Made by a program: the position numbers and the translations under genes
The notes under the pieces: model-generated
The model's database searches: none
Told to the model about the DNA's origin: nothing
The model's input: the letters and a program-made list of their open reading frames with translations, nothing else
From: JACQAP01 sp035548375
GTDB lineage: Bacteria; Pseudomonadota; Gammaproteobacteria; Burkholderiales; JACQAP01
Reading direction: 5' to 3'
Length of the DNA: 64,000 nt
Assembly: GCA_035548375.1 (NCBI GenBank)
Contig: DASZTG010000021.1
Span: 124,001-188,000, forward strand
Part shown: positions 53,689-62,395 of the stretch, piece after piece
Position numbering within the stretch: position 1 is the first letter of the stretch
Layout of the letters: the number at the start of each line of letters is the position of its first letter

Positions 53689-55092
53689 TCAGAGCTTGCG
53701 GCTCCTGGCGTTCCAGTGGCGTTCGAGGTTCGCGATCAACGCCGGGCTGAAGTGGCAGTACGCCTGGTCGCGCGCGTAGGCGGCGAAATAGCGGCGGAAT
53801 ACGTCCAGAGGTTCCTGCGATACCCGCATCACGCGGCGGTTGGACGCCGCGCTGACGATGCCCGAACCCGTGAAGTTTTCGACCACGCGATCGATCGCGG
53901 CATCCATGTCCGCCGGTGCCACGATCTCATTGCAGATCATGCGGCCCTCCGGGCTGTCGCAATCCAGCCGGCGCTCGTACAGGATGGCTTCGCGTGCGAT
54001 GCGCTCGCCGGTGAAGCGCGGCAGGCGCATGTTGGCCGCACCCGGGATGATGCCTTCCTTGCGCGCGGGCAGCGTCATGAACGCGCCCTTGGCGGCCAGC
54101 ACGTAGTCCATCGCCAGCAGGTACTGGCAGTGGCCGCCGATGGCGAATTGCTCGACCACGGCGATCCACGGCTTTTCAGTGGTGACGCCGCTGACGTCGT
54201 CCGGCACGGCGTCCTCGGAGGCAATGCCGCGGAACAGCTTGTTGACGATGCCCAGGTCGCGTTGCAGGTACCAGATGTACGGGATCTTGCCGTAGTAGAG
54301 ATGCGTCAGGTTGATGCCGCTGCCGAGCATGCGCAGGCCATCGTACTTGCCGCCCTGCACGGGGTCGCCACGCAGCACGCCGATCTGGATTTGCGGATCC
54401 AGCAGCGCGACGTCGGCCGCGATTTCCGCCGCGTCTATCGTGTCGTCGTCTTCCGCGTTGAGGTGGCGCGGATTCTTCTGGATGAGGTGGGCAGCGCGTC
54501 CCCTGCGCACCAGGTCCGCGCCCTCCAGGGAGAGCCTGCCGGTCCGCGCGAATTCCGGAAGCAGCTCGGCGGCCTCTGGCCGCGGTAGCAGCATCGCGTG
54601 GCAAAGATGGGTTCCAGCCCTGGTGTCCGCCAGCACCGCCGAGACGAACAATCCCTGGTCGACCTCTACGCCCTCCTTGTCGCGCAGCATGAGCGTGGAT
54701 TCGGCATCCACGCGGGCGCGCGTCGGCACGAGGCCGGGCAAGAGCGCGGCAGCGTCGTAGATCAACTGCTGGACGCGCACGAAACGCGTGCGGTTTCGGG
54801 TCAGCCGGTCATACACGGACGCGGCATGCGCGGCGAGGAAGCGCGTGCGCGAGTCACGCGCGAAGCGCTTGACGGAATCGGCCAGCGCCGATTGGCTTTC
54901 ATTGCGATCCGGCCTGGGCGGCAGGGCGGCAAGCAGGGCGTCGCCGGCGAGCCAGAATTGCGAATAGCGCGTGCAATCGCCGGAGAAGTCGCCGATGTCC
55001 GCCGGCGCCGAGCGTTGCCACGCCGCCACCGCGCCGTCGTCGATGACGGCGTTTTTCATGGCGGGTGTCGGGCGTTGCGGAATGGTCGACAC
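53689..55092 (-). CDS. DpgC-like crotonase-fold oxygenase/hydrolase
   Basis: 467 residues, about 200 longer at the N-terminus than ordinary crotonases. It matches the plan of (3,5-dihydroxyphenyl)acetyl-CoA 1,2-dioxygenase DpgC: helical N-domain with RTRFLAAHAASVYDRLT and DKEGVEVDQGLFVSAVLAD, then the crotonase core with GINLTHLYYGKIP, PWIAVVEQFAIGGHCQYLL, LPARKEGIIPGAANMRLPRF and ILYERRLDCDSPEG. DpgC oxidises an arylacetyl-CoA with O2 without metal or flavin. The next gene, 11 bases upstream in the operon, is phenylacetate-CoA ligase, which would supply such a substrate. Confidence 0.85.
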   Translation of the reverse strand: MSTIPQRPTPAMKNAVIDDGAVAAWQRSAPADIGDFSGDCTRYSQFWLAGDALLAALPPRPDRNESQSALADSVKRFARDSRTRFLAAHAASVYDRLTRNRTRFVRVQQLIYDAAALLPGLVPTRARVDAESTLMLRDKEGVEVDQGLFVSAVLADTRAGTHLCHAMLLPRPEAAELLPEFARTGRLSLEGADLVRRGRAAHLIQKNPRHLNAEDDDTIDAAEIAADVALLDPQIQIGVLRGDPVQGGKYDGLRMLGSGINLTHLYYGKIPYIWYLQRDLGIVNKLFRGIASEDAVPDDVSGVTTEKPWIAVVEQFAIGGHCQYLLAMDYVLAAKGAFMTLPARKEGIIPGAANMRLPRFTGERIAREAILYERRLDCDSPEGRMICNEIVAPADMDAAIDRVVENFTGSGIVSAASNRRVMRVSQEPLDVFRRYFAAYARDQAYCHFSPALIANLERHWNARSRKL

Positions 55093-55103
55093 GGTGTCTC
55101 CTT

Positions 55104-56411
55104 TCAGGCCTTCGGGCGCCTGTCGATCACGCGCACGGCCTTGCCCTGGGAGCGCGGCAGCGTGTCAGGCTCGACAACCCTGACCTTCGTGCTCACGCCG
55201 ATCAACCCCTTGATCAATCGTTCCACGTCGCGTTCGGCGCTTTCGCGGGCGGCCGCTGCGAGCGGTCCGGGAATATCTGTGCGCCGTTCCACCAGGACGT
55301 CGAGTTCGTCCATGTTGCCGTCTCGCCTGACCTCGAGCACATAGTGCGGCGACAGCGCCGGCTGCTTCACGAGGATTTCCTCGACCTGCGACGGAAAAAC
55401 GTTGACGCCGCGAATGATCAGCATGTCGTCGCTGCGCCCCGTGACGCGCGCCATGCGGCGCATCGTGCGCGCGCTGCCGGGCAGCAGGCGGGTGAGGTCG
55501 CGGGTACGGTAGCGGATGACCGGCATGCCGACCTTGGTCAGCGAGGTGAACACCAGTTCCCCGGTTTGCCCATCGGGCAATACCTCGCCCGACGCAGGAT
55601 CGATGATCTCGGGGTAGAAATGGTCTTCCCAGATGGTTAAGCCGTCGTGCGTCTCGATGCATTCGGCAGCCACGCCCGGGCCGATGACTTCCGACAGGCC
55701 GTACAGGTCGAGCGCGGTGATGCCGAAGCGCTTTTCCAGTTGCGCCTGCATGCTTTCCGACCAGGGTTCCGCGCCGAAGATACCCACGCGCGGCGAGGAC
55801 TTCGCCGGATCCAGCCCTTGCCGCTCGAACTCATCCGCGATCACCAGCAGGTAGGACGGCGTGCACATGATCACATCAGGCCTGAAATCGCAGATCAGCC
55901 TGACCTGGCGCTCGGTCATGCCGCCTCCGGAAGGGATGACCGTGGCCCCGAGCGCTTCGGCGCCGTAATGCGCGCCCAGGCCGCCGGTAAACAATCCGTA
56001 GCCGTAGGCGATGTGCACGATGTCTGTCGACCGGACGCCGCCCGCGCGCAGCGAACGCGCCATCAGTCCGGACCACATTTCGATGTCCTGCTTCGTGTAG
56101 CCGACGACCGTGGCTTTTCCCGTCGTGCCGCTGGAGGCGTGCACGCGCACGATGTCGCTCATCGGCGCGGCGAACATGCCGAAAGGGTAGTTTTCGCGGA
56201 GTTCGGCCTTGGTCGTGAAAGGGAAGCGCGAGAGGTCCGAGAGTTGCCGCAGTTGCGCCGGATTCACGCCGGCGGCGTCGAATGCGCGGCGATAGTGCGG
56301 CACGTTCTCGTAGGCGTGGCGCAGGCTCCAGCGCAGCCTGTCGAGTTGCAGCGCGCGAAGCTCGGCTATCCCGGCCTTCTCGATGGGCTCGAGCCGGTCC
56401 ATCGCTCCCAT
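55104..56411 (-). CDS. paaK: Phenylacetate-CoA ligase
   Basis: 435 residues from the ATG at 56411, which has GGGGAGGAAG directly upstream; the frame runs on into the next gene without meaning. PaaK family: HASSGTTGKATVVGYT near 97, GIFGAEPWSESM, YGLSEVIGPGVA, and the C-terminal VTGRSDDMLIIRGVNVFP with the Lys-bearing SQGKAVRV near the end. It makes phenylacetyl-CoA or a hydroxylated analogue from the free acid. No paaABCDE oxygenase genes are near; the neighbour is the DpgC-like enzyme. Confidence 0.93.
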   Translation of the reverse strand: MGAMDRLEPIEKAGIAELRALQLDRLRWSLRHAYENVPHYRRAFDAAGVNPAQLRQLSDLSRFPFTTKAELRENYPFGMFAAPMSDIVRVHASSGTTGKATVVGYTKQDIEMWSGLMARSLRAGGVRSTDIVHIAYGYGLFTGGLGAHYGAEALGATVIPSGGGMTERQVRLICDFRPDVIMCTPSYLLVIADEFERQGLDPAKSSPRVGIFGAEPWSESMQAQLEKRFGITALDLYGLSEVIGPGVAAECIETHDGLTIWEDHFYPEIIDPASGEVLPDGQTGELVFTSLTKVGMPVIRYRTRDLTRLLPGSARTMRRMARVTGRSDDMLIIRGVNVFPSQVEEILVKQPALSPHYVLEVRRDGNMDELDVLVERRTDIPGPLAAAARESAERDVERLIKGLIGVSTKVRVVEPDTLPRSQGKAVRVIDRRPKA

Positions 56412-56437
56412 GACTTCCTCCCCGTTGTCGCGCCAGT

Positions 56438-57583
56438 TTAACCCTGCAGCAATTCCCTGACGTGCGCGGCGATCGCCAGCGAGGCGGTCAGGCCGGGAGA
56501 TTCGATGCCGTACAGGTTCACGAGGCCGCGTACGCCGTGGTCCCTGGGGCCGCGGATGATGAAGTCGGCGGCCGGCTCGGTCGGGCCGGACACCTTGGGC
56601 CGGATGCCCGTGTAGCCCGGCTGCAGCTGGCCGTCCTTCAATCCCGGGTAGTACTTGCGGATGGCTTCGTAGAAGAGCGGTTCGCGCGCGTGGTCGAAGC
56701 TGTAGTCCACGCCGTCCACCCAGGTGACGTCGGGCCCGAACTTGACCTGGCCGCCGAGATCGATGGTGACGTGCACGCCCAGGTGGGCGTTGCTCGCCAC
56801 CGGATAGACAAGCCTGCCGAACGGCGATTTTCCGGAGAGCGTGTAGTAATGCGCCTTGGCGAAATACTGCGGCGGAATGCTTTCCACGGGAATTCCGCGA
56901 ATCGCGCGCGCGACGTCCTGCGCATACAGTCCCGCGGAATTCACGACGGTGTCGCAGGCGATGCTCATGGGTTCCGCTCCGCCCACTTCGAGCACGATCC
57001 TGCCTCCGGAAATCTCGCCCGACGCGACGCGGCTCTTGAATGCCACGGCGGCACCGCGATTTTCCGCATCGCCCTGGTAGGCCAGCATGAGGGCATGGCT
57101 GTCGACGATGCCGGTGGATGGCGAGAAAAATCCGCTGACGCATTCCACCGCGGGCTCGAGATCGCGCAACTCCTCGCGCGACAGCCAGCGCAGGTCGCGA
57201 ACGCCGTTTGCGCCGGCCTTTTCGACATAGGTCTTGAGAACCGGAACCTCGTCCTGCGTGACGGCGACGACGATCTTGCCGATGTTGTCGAACGGCACGC
57301 CGCGGTCGGCGCAATATTCGTAGAGCAGGGACTTGCCGGCGACGCAGAAGCGCGCCTTCAGCGAACCCTTCGGATAGTAAAGACCGGCGTGGATGACTTC
57401 GGAGTTGCGCGAGCTGGTATGCGTGCCGATGCCGTCCTCGGCTTCGATCACGATGACCTCGCGGCCCGCGAGGGCGAGCTCACGCGCAATGGCGAGACCC
57501 ACCACGCCGGCGCCGATGACGACGCAATCTACTTGTTGTGCCACGATGCGGGAATTCGGTTGGCTATACTGCGAGGCATGCAT
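56438..57583 (-). CDS. L-2-hydroxyglutarate oxidase-like FAD-dependent oxidoreductase
   Basis: 381 residues. The FAD fold CVVIGAGVVGLAIARELAL is near 20, with THTSSRNSEVIHAGLYYPKG near 53 and the C-terminal NLYGIESPGLTASLAIA. This is the L-2-hydroxyglutarate dehydrogenase (LhgO/LhgD) type within the DAO family, which oxidises 2-hydroxyglutarate or a similar 2-hydroxy acid. It is 26 bases ahead of paaK in the same direction. Two ATGs overlap at the start (ATGCATG). Confidence 0.88.
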   Translation of the reverse strand: MHASQYSQPNSRIVAQQVDCVVIGAGVVGLAIARELALAGREVIVIEAEDGIGTHTSSRNSEVIHAGLYYPKGSLKARFCVAGKSLLYEYCADRGVPFDNIGKIVVAVTQDEVPVLKTYVEKAGANGVRDLRWLSREELRDLEPAVECVSGFFSPSTGIVDSHALMLAYQGDAENRGAAVAFKSRVASGEISGGRIVLEVGGAEPMSIACDTVVNSAGLYAQDVARAIRGIPVESIPPQYFAKAHYYTLSGKSPFGRLVYPVASNAHLGVHVTIDLGGQVKFGPDVTWVDGVDYSFDHAREPLFYEAIRKYYPGLKDGQLQPGYTGIRPKVSGPTEPAADFIIRGPRDHGVRGLVNLYGIESPGLTASLAIAAHVRELLQG

Positions 57584-57609
57584 GTTACCCGAACGCCTCC
57601 GCCGATCGC

Positions 57610-58452
57610 ATGGCCGATCTCTGGAATGTCGACTGGCTGACGCGCTCGGACATGTTCGCGCCGTTGCGGGTGGCGGGTGGCCGGCTTCCGGACATCGGCT
57701 GGCCGAATCCCGAGTTGCTCAATGCGATGGCGGACGCGGGCGGCCGGATCGTCAACGCGCAGGGCACGCGCGTGCGCTTCGTGAACCCGTCCCGGGCCGG
57801 CAAGGGATTCGAGGACGGGTTCGAGCCGCGCGCTTACCTGAAAGGCGAGGTGCAGGTGCGCCCGCTCGACTGGCACGACCTCTTCAACGCGCTCGTCTGG
57901 ATGACGTTTCCGACCGCCAAGGCCGTCATCAACGCGCGTCACTACGAAACCCTTTCAAGTGCGGCGTCTTCCAGCAGGAGCGCGGTCGGCGATGCATTGA
58001 CCATGTTCGACGAAGACGGCGTGGTCGTGCTTTCCAGCGACACTGAGTTGCTGGAACTGGTGCGCGCGTTTCGGTGGAAGGAGTTGTTCTGGAAGCGACG
58101 CGAGGACGTCAGGAAACGCATGCGCTTCTTCCTCTTCGGTCATGCGCTCTACCAAAAAGCGCTCAATCCTTTTGTCGGCATGACGGGCAAGGCCATCTTG
58201 CAGGCAGTCCCGGATTCGTTCGCCAACCTGTCCACGCCCGCGCAAGTTGCGCAGGCGGACCGGCTGGTCGCCGCATATCTGTGGGACCGGTCCCGCATGA
58301 ACGGCGGTCGGGAGCTATCACCGCTGCCGGTGCTTGGCGTGCCTGGCTGGCATGCGGCAAACGAGGAAGAGCGCTTCTACGAGGACAGCGGCTACTTCCG
58401 GCCGGGGCGAAGCAACGACCTGCTTCAGCCTGCGTCGCCGTCGGCGGAGTAG
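57610..58452 (+). CDS. DUF3025 family protein
   Basis: 280 residues from the ATG at 57610. The block WHDLFNALVWMTFPTAKAVINARHY is the hallmark of DUF3025, an uncharacterised family found mainly in beta- and gammaproteobacteria. No signal peptide or membrane helix. It is divergent from the oxidase gene (26 bases between starts) and converges with the diguanylate cyclase, overlapping its end by 28 bases. Confidence 0.88.
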   Translation: MADLWNVDWLTRSDMFAPLRVAGGRLPDIGWPNPELLNAMADAGGRIVNAQGTRVRFVNPSRAGKGFEDGFEPRAYLKGEVQVRPLDWHDLFNALVWMTFPTAKAVINARHYETLSSAASSSRSAVGDALTMFDEDGVVVLSSDTELLELVRAFRWKELFWKRREDVRKRMRFFLFGHALYQKALNPFVGMTGKAILQAVPDSFANLSTPAQVAQADRLVAAYLWDRSRMNGGRELSPLPVLGVPGWHAANEEERFYEDSGYFRPGRSNDLLQPASPSAE

Positions 58453-59495
58453 GCGATGACGCGGTTGCGGCCGCGTTGCTTCGCGCGGTACATGGCCTTG
58501 TCGGCCTTGTCGAGAATCACATCGAGATTGCCGCCGTCGTCCGGATAGCTGGCCACGCCGAGGCTGACCGTGAGGTTGGTGTCGCCGTTGCGGACGTCGA
58601 AGCGCGAGACCTCCACGGCCTTGCGAATGCGCTCGGCCATTTCCATGGCGCCCTTGTTGTTGGTCTCCGGCAGCAGCACGATGAATTCGTCGCCCCCGAA
58701 GCGGGCCATGACGTCGGAGCCGCGAAGCTGCTCGCGGATGCAGCGAACCACGTGCTGGAGCAGGCGGTTGCCGGTCTCGTGCCCGTGCGTGTCGTTGATC
58801 TGCTTGAGGTTGTCCGAGTCGATCATGACGACCGACATGGCGTGGCCGTAGCGCACCGATTGCCGGAAAGCCCGCTGCAGCATCGATGAGAACGCCCGCA
58901 TGTTGTAGGTGCCGGTGAGCTCGTCGGTGTCGGACACCTGCTTGATCTTGTCCACCGCGTAGCGAATGTCTCCCGAAAGCATCGTGGTGATATAGGCGAC
59001 CAGAATGATCGGCGCCGATATGGCCAGCAGCTCGGCCCAGAACGGCATGGTGAGCAGCGTTTTTGATTTCGGGTTGTAGGAAAAGAACATCAGGCAGGCC
59101 ACGATCGCGCCGACTTTCAGCGCGGTCGGCAATTTCCCGAATATGAGCGCGCTGGCAATGACCGGAAGCAGGTAGAGGTTCAGCAGCGGACTGCCGATCT
59201 GGCCGGTATACCAGACAACCCAGGTGATGAAGACGATCATCACCCAGGTTTCGAACATCAGCTTGGAGCGGTTCTCCAGCTTGTAGAAGCTGATGTAGTG
59301 CAGGCCGAGGATGAAGGCGGTGAAGAAGAACAGCGCCATGTGGATGGCCGTTCTGCCATCTTCCGGCGAGCCTCCCGCAAGCAGGTAAACGAGTACGAGG
59401 CCTAGAAGCAACCACTCGATTTCCGCGATGGTCCTGGAAAAACCCTTCAGCTCGTCCTGTTCGATGGTCAGGCCGATGTTTGTTCTTGTCAGCAT
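58425..59495 (-). CDS. Membrane-bound diguanylate cyclase
   Basis: 356 residues from the ATG at 59495. Six membrane helices (about residues 24-175) form an MASE-like sensor region, followed by a GGDEF domain. The signature is FGGDEF with GGDEF at 267-271, and the RxxD inhibitory site R258-D261 is correctly placed five residues before it. The enzyme makes cyclic di-GMP from two GTP and should be product-inhibited. No EAL domain. It starts opposite the rubrerythrin promoter region. Confidence 0.92.
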   Translation of the reverse strand: MLTRTNIGLTIEQDELKGFSRTIAEIEWLLLGLVLVYLLAGGSPEDGRTAIHMALFFFTAFILGLHYISFYKLENRSKLMFETWVMIVFITWVVWYTGQIGSPLLNLYLLPVIASALIFGKLPTALKVGAIVACLMFFSYNPKSKTLLTMPFWAELLAISAPIILVAYITTMLSGDIRYAVDKIKQVSDTDELTGTYNMRAFSSMLQRAFRQSVRYGHAMSVVMIDSDNLKQINDTHGHETGNRLLQHVVRCIREQLRGSDVMARFGGDEFIVLLPETNNKGAMEMAERIRKAVEVSRFDVRNGDTNLTVSLGVASYPDDGGNLDVILDKADKAMYRAKQRGRNRVIAYSADGDAG

Positions 59496-59692
59496 GGATT
59501 TCGGATGGGCCGTTTCCTTAAGTTCTGGCGCAGCGTCTTTGATTTTGCTGGCAGAAACTCCGCAAAGACTAAATGGTTTCTGCCGCCAAAGCCAGAGCCT
59601 CGTTACATTTGGGAGAACGCACCCCTCCCTGATTTCTCCGACGGCACCGGCCCCGTCTGGGTGATTTCGGCCAGTCTTCTCGGGGCAGATTG
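59496..59692. other. Divergent intergenic region with a hairpin
   Basis: Between the diguanylate cyclase start and the rubrerythrin promoter. Arms GGCAGAAAC (59550-59558) and GTTTCTGCC (59576-59584) form a 9-base-pair hairpin with a 17-base loop; it would be in the 5' leader of the cyclase mRNA or an operator. No gene seen. Confidence 0.45.
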
Positions 59693-59720
59693 TTGACTTG
59701 ATCCGAGGCAATGCTACACT
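59693..59720 (+). promoter_or_regulatory. Candidate sigma-70 promoter of the rubrerythrin operon
   Basis: TTGACT (59693-59698) and TACACT (59715-59720), spacer 16 bases, on the rubrerythrin strand and about 95 bases before its ATG. Good matches at both boxes. Confidence 0.6.
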
Positions 59721-59731
59721 CGGTTTAGCCG

Positions 59732-59746
59732 TTAGATTTAGTCTAA
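59732..59746. promoter_or_regulatory. Palindrome just downstream of the rubrerythrin promoter
   Basis: TTAGATTTAGTCTAA: perfect 5-base arms TTAGA/TCTAA with a 5-base centre, at roughly +5 to +20 of the predicted transcript. This is a good operator position for an iron- or peroxide-sensing repressor such as an IscR/RirA or PerR/Fur type, but the sequence does not match one consensus exactly. Confidence 0.45.
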
Positions 59747-59815
59747 TTGTCGATTGAACGGCCAAAATGCGCGCCGTTCGAGTCATACAACGCAGGGAAA
59801 AAACAGGAGGCCAGC

Positions 59816-60238
59816 ATGAAAGCACTGAAGGGTTCGAAGACCGAGCAAAGCCTGAAGGACGCGTTCGCGGGTGAGTCCCAGGCGAACCGCCGCTATCTCT
59901 ATTTCGCAGCGAAGGCCGACGTGGAAGGCCAGAACGACGTCGCATCGATTTTCCGTTCGACCGCCGAAGGCGAAACCGGGCACGCCCACGGCCACCTTGA
60001 GTACCTCGAAGCTTCGGGTGATCCGGCAACCGGCCTGCCGATCGGCCGCTCCCGCGACAACCTGAAGGCGGCGATCGCGGGCGAGACGCACGAATACACC
60101 GACATGTATCCCGGCATGGCAAAGAATGCCCGCGACGAAGGTTTCGACGAAATCGCGGACTGGTTCGAGACGCTCGCGAAGGCGGAGCGTTCCCACGCGA
60201 ACCGTTTCCAGAAGGCCCTGGACGCGCTGGCAGACTGA
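59816..60238 (+). CDS. rbr: Rubrerythrin (diiron domain only)
   Basis: 140 residues from the ATG at 59816, with AGGAGG 5 bases upstream. A four-helix diiron protein: ligands E20, E53 and H56 (EGETGH), E90/E93 (GETHEY), E124 and H127 (ERSH). The C-terminal rubredoxin domain of classical rubrerythrins is absent. It reduces peroxide in the cytoplasm. The next genes, an iron-sulphur HdrD-like protein and DUF3501, form a conserved row with it in many proteobacteria and may provide electrons. Confidence 0.92.
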   Translation: MKALKGSKTEQSLKDAFAGESQANRRYLYFAAKADVEGQNDVASIFRSTAEGETGHAHGHLEYLEASGDPATGLPIGRSRDNLKAAIAGETHEYTDMYPGMAKNARDEGFDEIADWFETLAKAERSHANRFQKALDALAD

Positions 60239-60248
60239 CGTTGCACTG

Positions 60249-60327
60249 AAGGGAGAAGGGTAAAGGGGGAAGGGCGAGAGCTCTCCGGCACGAGGCTTTT
60301 CCCCTTCACGCCTTCCCCCTTTCTCGC
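60249..60327. repeat. Short inverted repeat of GAAGGG-type units
   Basis: The left arm GGGAGAAGGGTAAAGGGG and the right arm ACGCCTTCCCCCTTTCTCG are imperfect inverses made of 7-9 base G/A-rich units, about 79 bases end to end. It is a relative in style of the larger elements between 30 and 50 kb, with a different unit. It lies between rubrerythrin and the HdrD-like gene. Confidence 0.65.
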
Positions 60328-60336
60328 ATTCCTACA

Positions 60337-61680
60337 ATGACCGTCCGCGAAGGTTCGCTGGAAGCGCCCACCCGGCACCCCATCGAGTGGCGCACGCAGG
60401 ATTTCTACGACGAGGCGAAGACGCACGCGGAAATGCATCGCGTGTTCGATATCTGCCACGGTTGCCGGCGTTGCGTGAATCTCTGCACGGCATTTCCGAC
60501 GTTGTTCGACCTCATCGACGAAGGCAAGACCGGGGAACTCGACGGAGTCGATGCCGCCGATTTCGTCAAGGTCGTCGACAAGTGCTACCTCTGCGACATG
60601 TGCTACATGTCCAAGTGCCCGTATGTCCCTCCGCATCCCTGGAACGTCGATTTCCCGCACCTGATGCTGCGCGCGAAGGCCATCAAGTTCCGCAAGGGCG
60701 AGACGACTTTTCGCGACAAGCTGCTGACGAGCACCGATGCGGTGGGCAAGCTGGCGTCGATTCCGGTGGTCGTGCAGGTCGTCAATTCCGTGAACAAGGC
60801 GCCGGCAGCCCGCAAGGTCATGCAGTCGGCGCTGGGCATCCACAAGGACAGGATCCTGCCGGAATACAGCAGTGCGACCTTCCGCTCGACGGCGAAAGCG
60901 AATGCGACATTTCCGCCGAGGGACGGCCAGCGCGCGCCCGGCAAGGTCGCCATCTTTTCGACCTGCTACGTCAATTACAACGAGCCCGGCATCGGCCACG
61001 ACCTGCTGAAGATCCTCGAGCACAACGAAATCCCGGCCGTCATCGTCGAGAAGGAAGCCTGTTGCGGCATGCCGAAGCTCGAGCTGGGCGACCTCGAGAC
61101 CGTGGCAAAGCTCAAGGACAAGAACATTCCCGTCCTCGCGAAGCTCGCCCGCGAAGGTTATGCGATCCTGACGGCGGTACCGTCCTGTACGTTGATGTTC
61201 AAGCAGGAGTTGCCGTTGATGTTTCCCGACGATGCCGACGTGAAGCTGGTGCAGGAAGCCATGTTCGACCCGTTCGAATACCTCGCCCTGCGCAATCGCG
61301 ACGGCCTGCTGAAGAAGGATTTCAAGGCGTCGCTGGGCAGAGTTTCGTATCACATCCCCTGTCACCTGCGCGTGCAGAACATGGGCCAGAAGACGCGGGA
61401 GGTGCTGGAGCTCATCCCGCAAACCGTGGTCAATACCGTTGAGCGCTGCGCGGGCCATGACGGCACCTGGGGCGTCAAGGTGGAATATTTCGCGGATTCC
61501 ATGAAGATCGGCCGGCCGGTTTTCCGGCAGATGGCCTCCACTTCGCCCGACTACGTGAGCTCGGATTGTGCGATAGCCGGGCGGCACATCCGGCAGGGTA
61601 TGGATGCCGGCGAGCAGGGCGAGGGCAGGAAAGAGAAGCAGCATCCGCTGACGCTGGTGCGCATTGCATATGGCCTTTGA
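60337..61680 (+). CDS. HdrD/GlpC-like iron-sulphur oxidoreductase
   Basis: 447 residues. Two [4Fe-4S] motifs: C40-C43-C46-C50 (CHGCRRCVNLC) and C83-C86-C89-C94. Two CCG domains follow: FSTCYVNYNEPG with EACCGMPKLE, and YHIPCHLRVQNMG with a later cysteine cluster, as in heterodisulphide reductase subunit D and GlpC. It probably passes electrons to rubrerythrin or to the DUF3501 partner. No membrane segment; soluble or peripheral. Confidence 0.88.
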   Translation: MTVREGSLEAPTRHPIEWRTQDFYDEAKTHAEMHRVFDICHGCRRCVNLCTAFPTLFDLIDEGKTGELDGVDAADFVKVVDKCYLCDMCYMSKCPYVPPHPWNVDFPHLMLRAKAIKFRKGETTFRDKLLTSTDAVGKLASIPVVVQVVNSVNKAPAARKVMQSALGIHKDRILPEYSSATFRSTAKANATFPPRDGQRAPGKVAIFSTCYVNYNEPGIGHDLLKILEHNEIPAVIVEKEACCGMPKLELGDLETVAKLKDKNIPVLAKLAREGYAILTAVPSCTLMFKQELPLMFPDDADVKLVQEAMFDPFEYLALRNRDGLLKKDFKASLGRVSYHIPCHLRVQNMGQKTREVLELIPQTVVNTVERCAGHDGTWGVKVEYFADSMKIGRPVFRQMASTSPDYVSSDCAIAGRHIRQGMDAGEQGEGRKEKQHPLTLVRIAYGL

Positions 61681-61711
61681 ACCCTGCGTCGCCTCGAATC
61701 CGGGATAGGAA

Positions 61712-62299
61712 ATGGGCGCGATCACCATAGAGAGCCTGATGTCGCTCGAGCAATACGCCAGGGCACGCAAGGAATTCCGCGAGCGGGTACTGGCCCACAA
61801 GAAGCCGCGTACCGTGAGGCTGGGCGAGCATGTCACCCTGGTATTCGAGGATGAATTGACCATGCGCTACCAGATCCAGGAGATGCTGCGGGCGGAGCGC
61901 ATTTTCGAGGAAGACGGCATACGCGACGAGATCGACGCCTACAATCCGCTGGTTCCGGACGGGAGCAACTGGAAGGCGACGATGCTCATCGAATACCCCG
62001 ACCTCGACGAGAGGCGAGACGCGCTCGCCCGCATGATCGGTATCGAGGATAGTGTCTGGATCCAGGTGGACGGACAGCCGCGCCAGTACGCGATAGCGGA
62101 TGAAGACCTCGACCGCGAAAACGACGTCAAGACGTCGGCGGTGCATTTCCTGCGATTCGAGCTTGCGGCCCCTGCGAAGAAAGCGCTTGGGTCCGGGGCC
62201 GCATTGGCGATGGGAATCGACCATCCGGCCTATACCGTTACGCTGGACAGGGCATCCGACGGCACTTTGCGATCGCTGCTGGGCGACCTCAAATTCTAG
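61712..62299 (+). CDS. DUF3501 family protein
   Basis: 195 residues. The opening of the family (EQYARARKEFRERVLAHKK) and the block LTMRYQIQEMLRAERIFEE are characteristic of DUF3501, which is almost always found beside rubrerythrin and an HdrD-like protein. No cofactor motif. Cytoplasmic, function unknown; likely part of the same peroxide-defence set. It starts 31 bases after the HdrD-like gene. Confidence 0.92.
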   Translation: MGAITIESLMSLEQYARARKEFRERVLAHKKPRTVRLGEHVTLVFEDELTMRYQIQEMLRAERIFEEDGIRDEIDAYNPLVPDGSNWKATMLIEYPDLDERRDALARMIGIEDSVWIQVDGQPRQYAIADEDLDRENDVKTSAVHFLRFELAAPAKKALGSGAALAMGIDHPAYTVTLDRASDGTLRSLLGDLKF

Positions 62300-62395
62300 G
62301 TTCGTTTCCGCGTTTTTCCGTCTTGCCGTTACAATGATGGCGACTTTCGGGTCGCCTGTGGATTTCTCGGCGACCCACCTTCCCGGGGAGTTGCG

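Noticed and set aside
56412..57314. N-terminal extension of paaK by 300 codons
   Set aside because: The extra part is read out of frame through the oxidase gene, is Arg-rich, and a perfect ribosome site marks the ATG at 56411.
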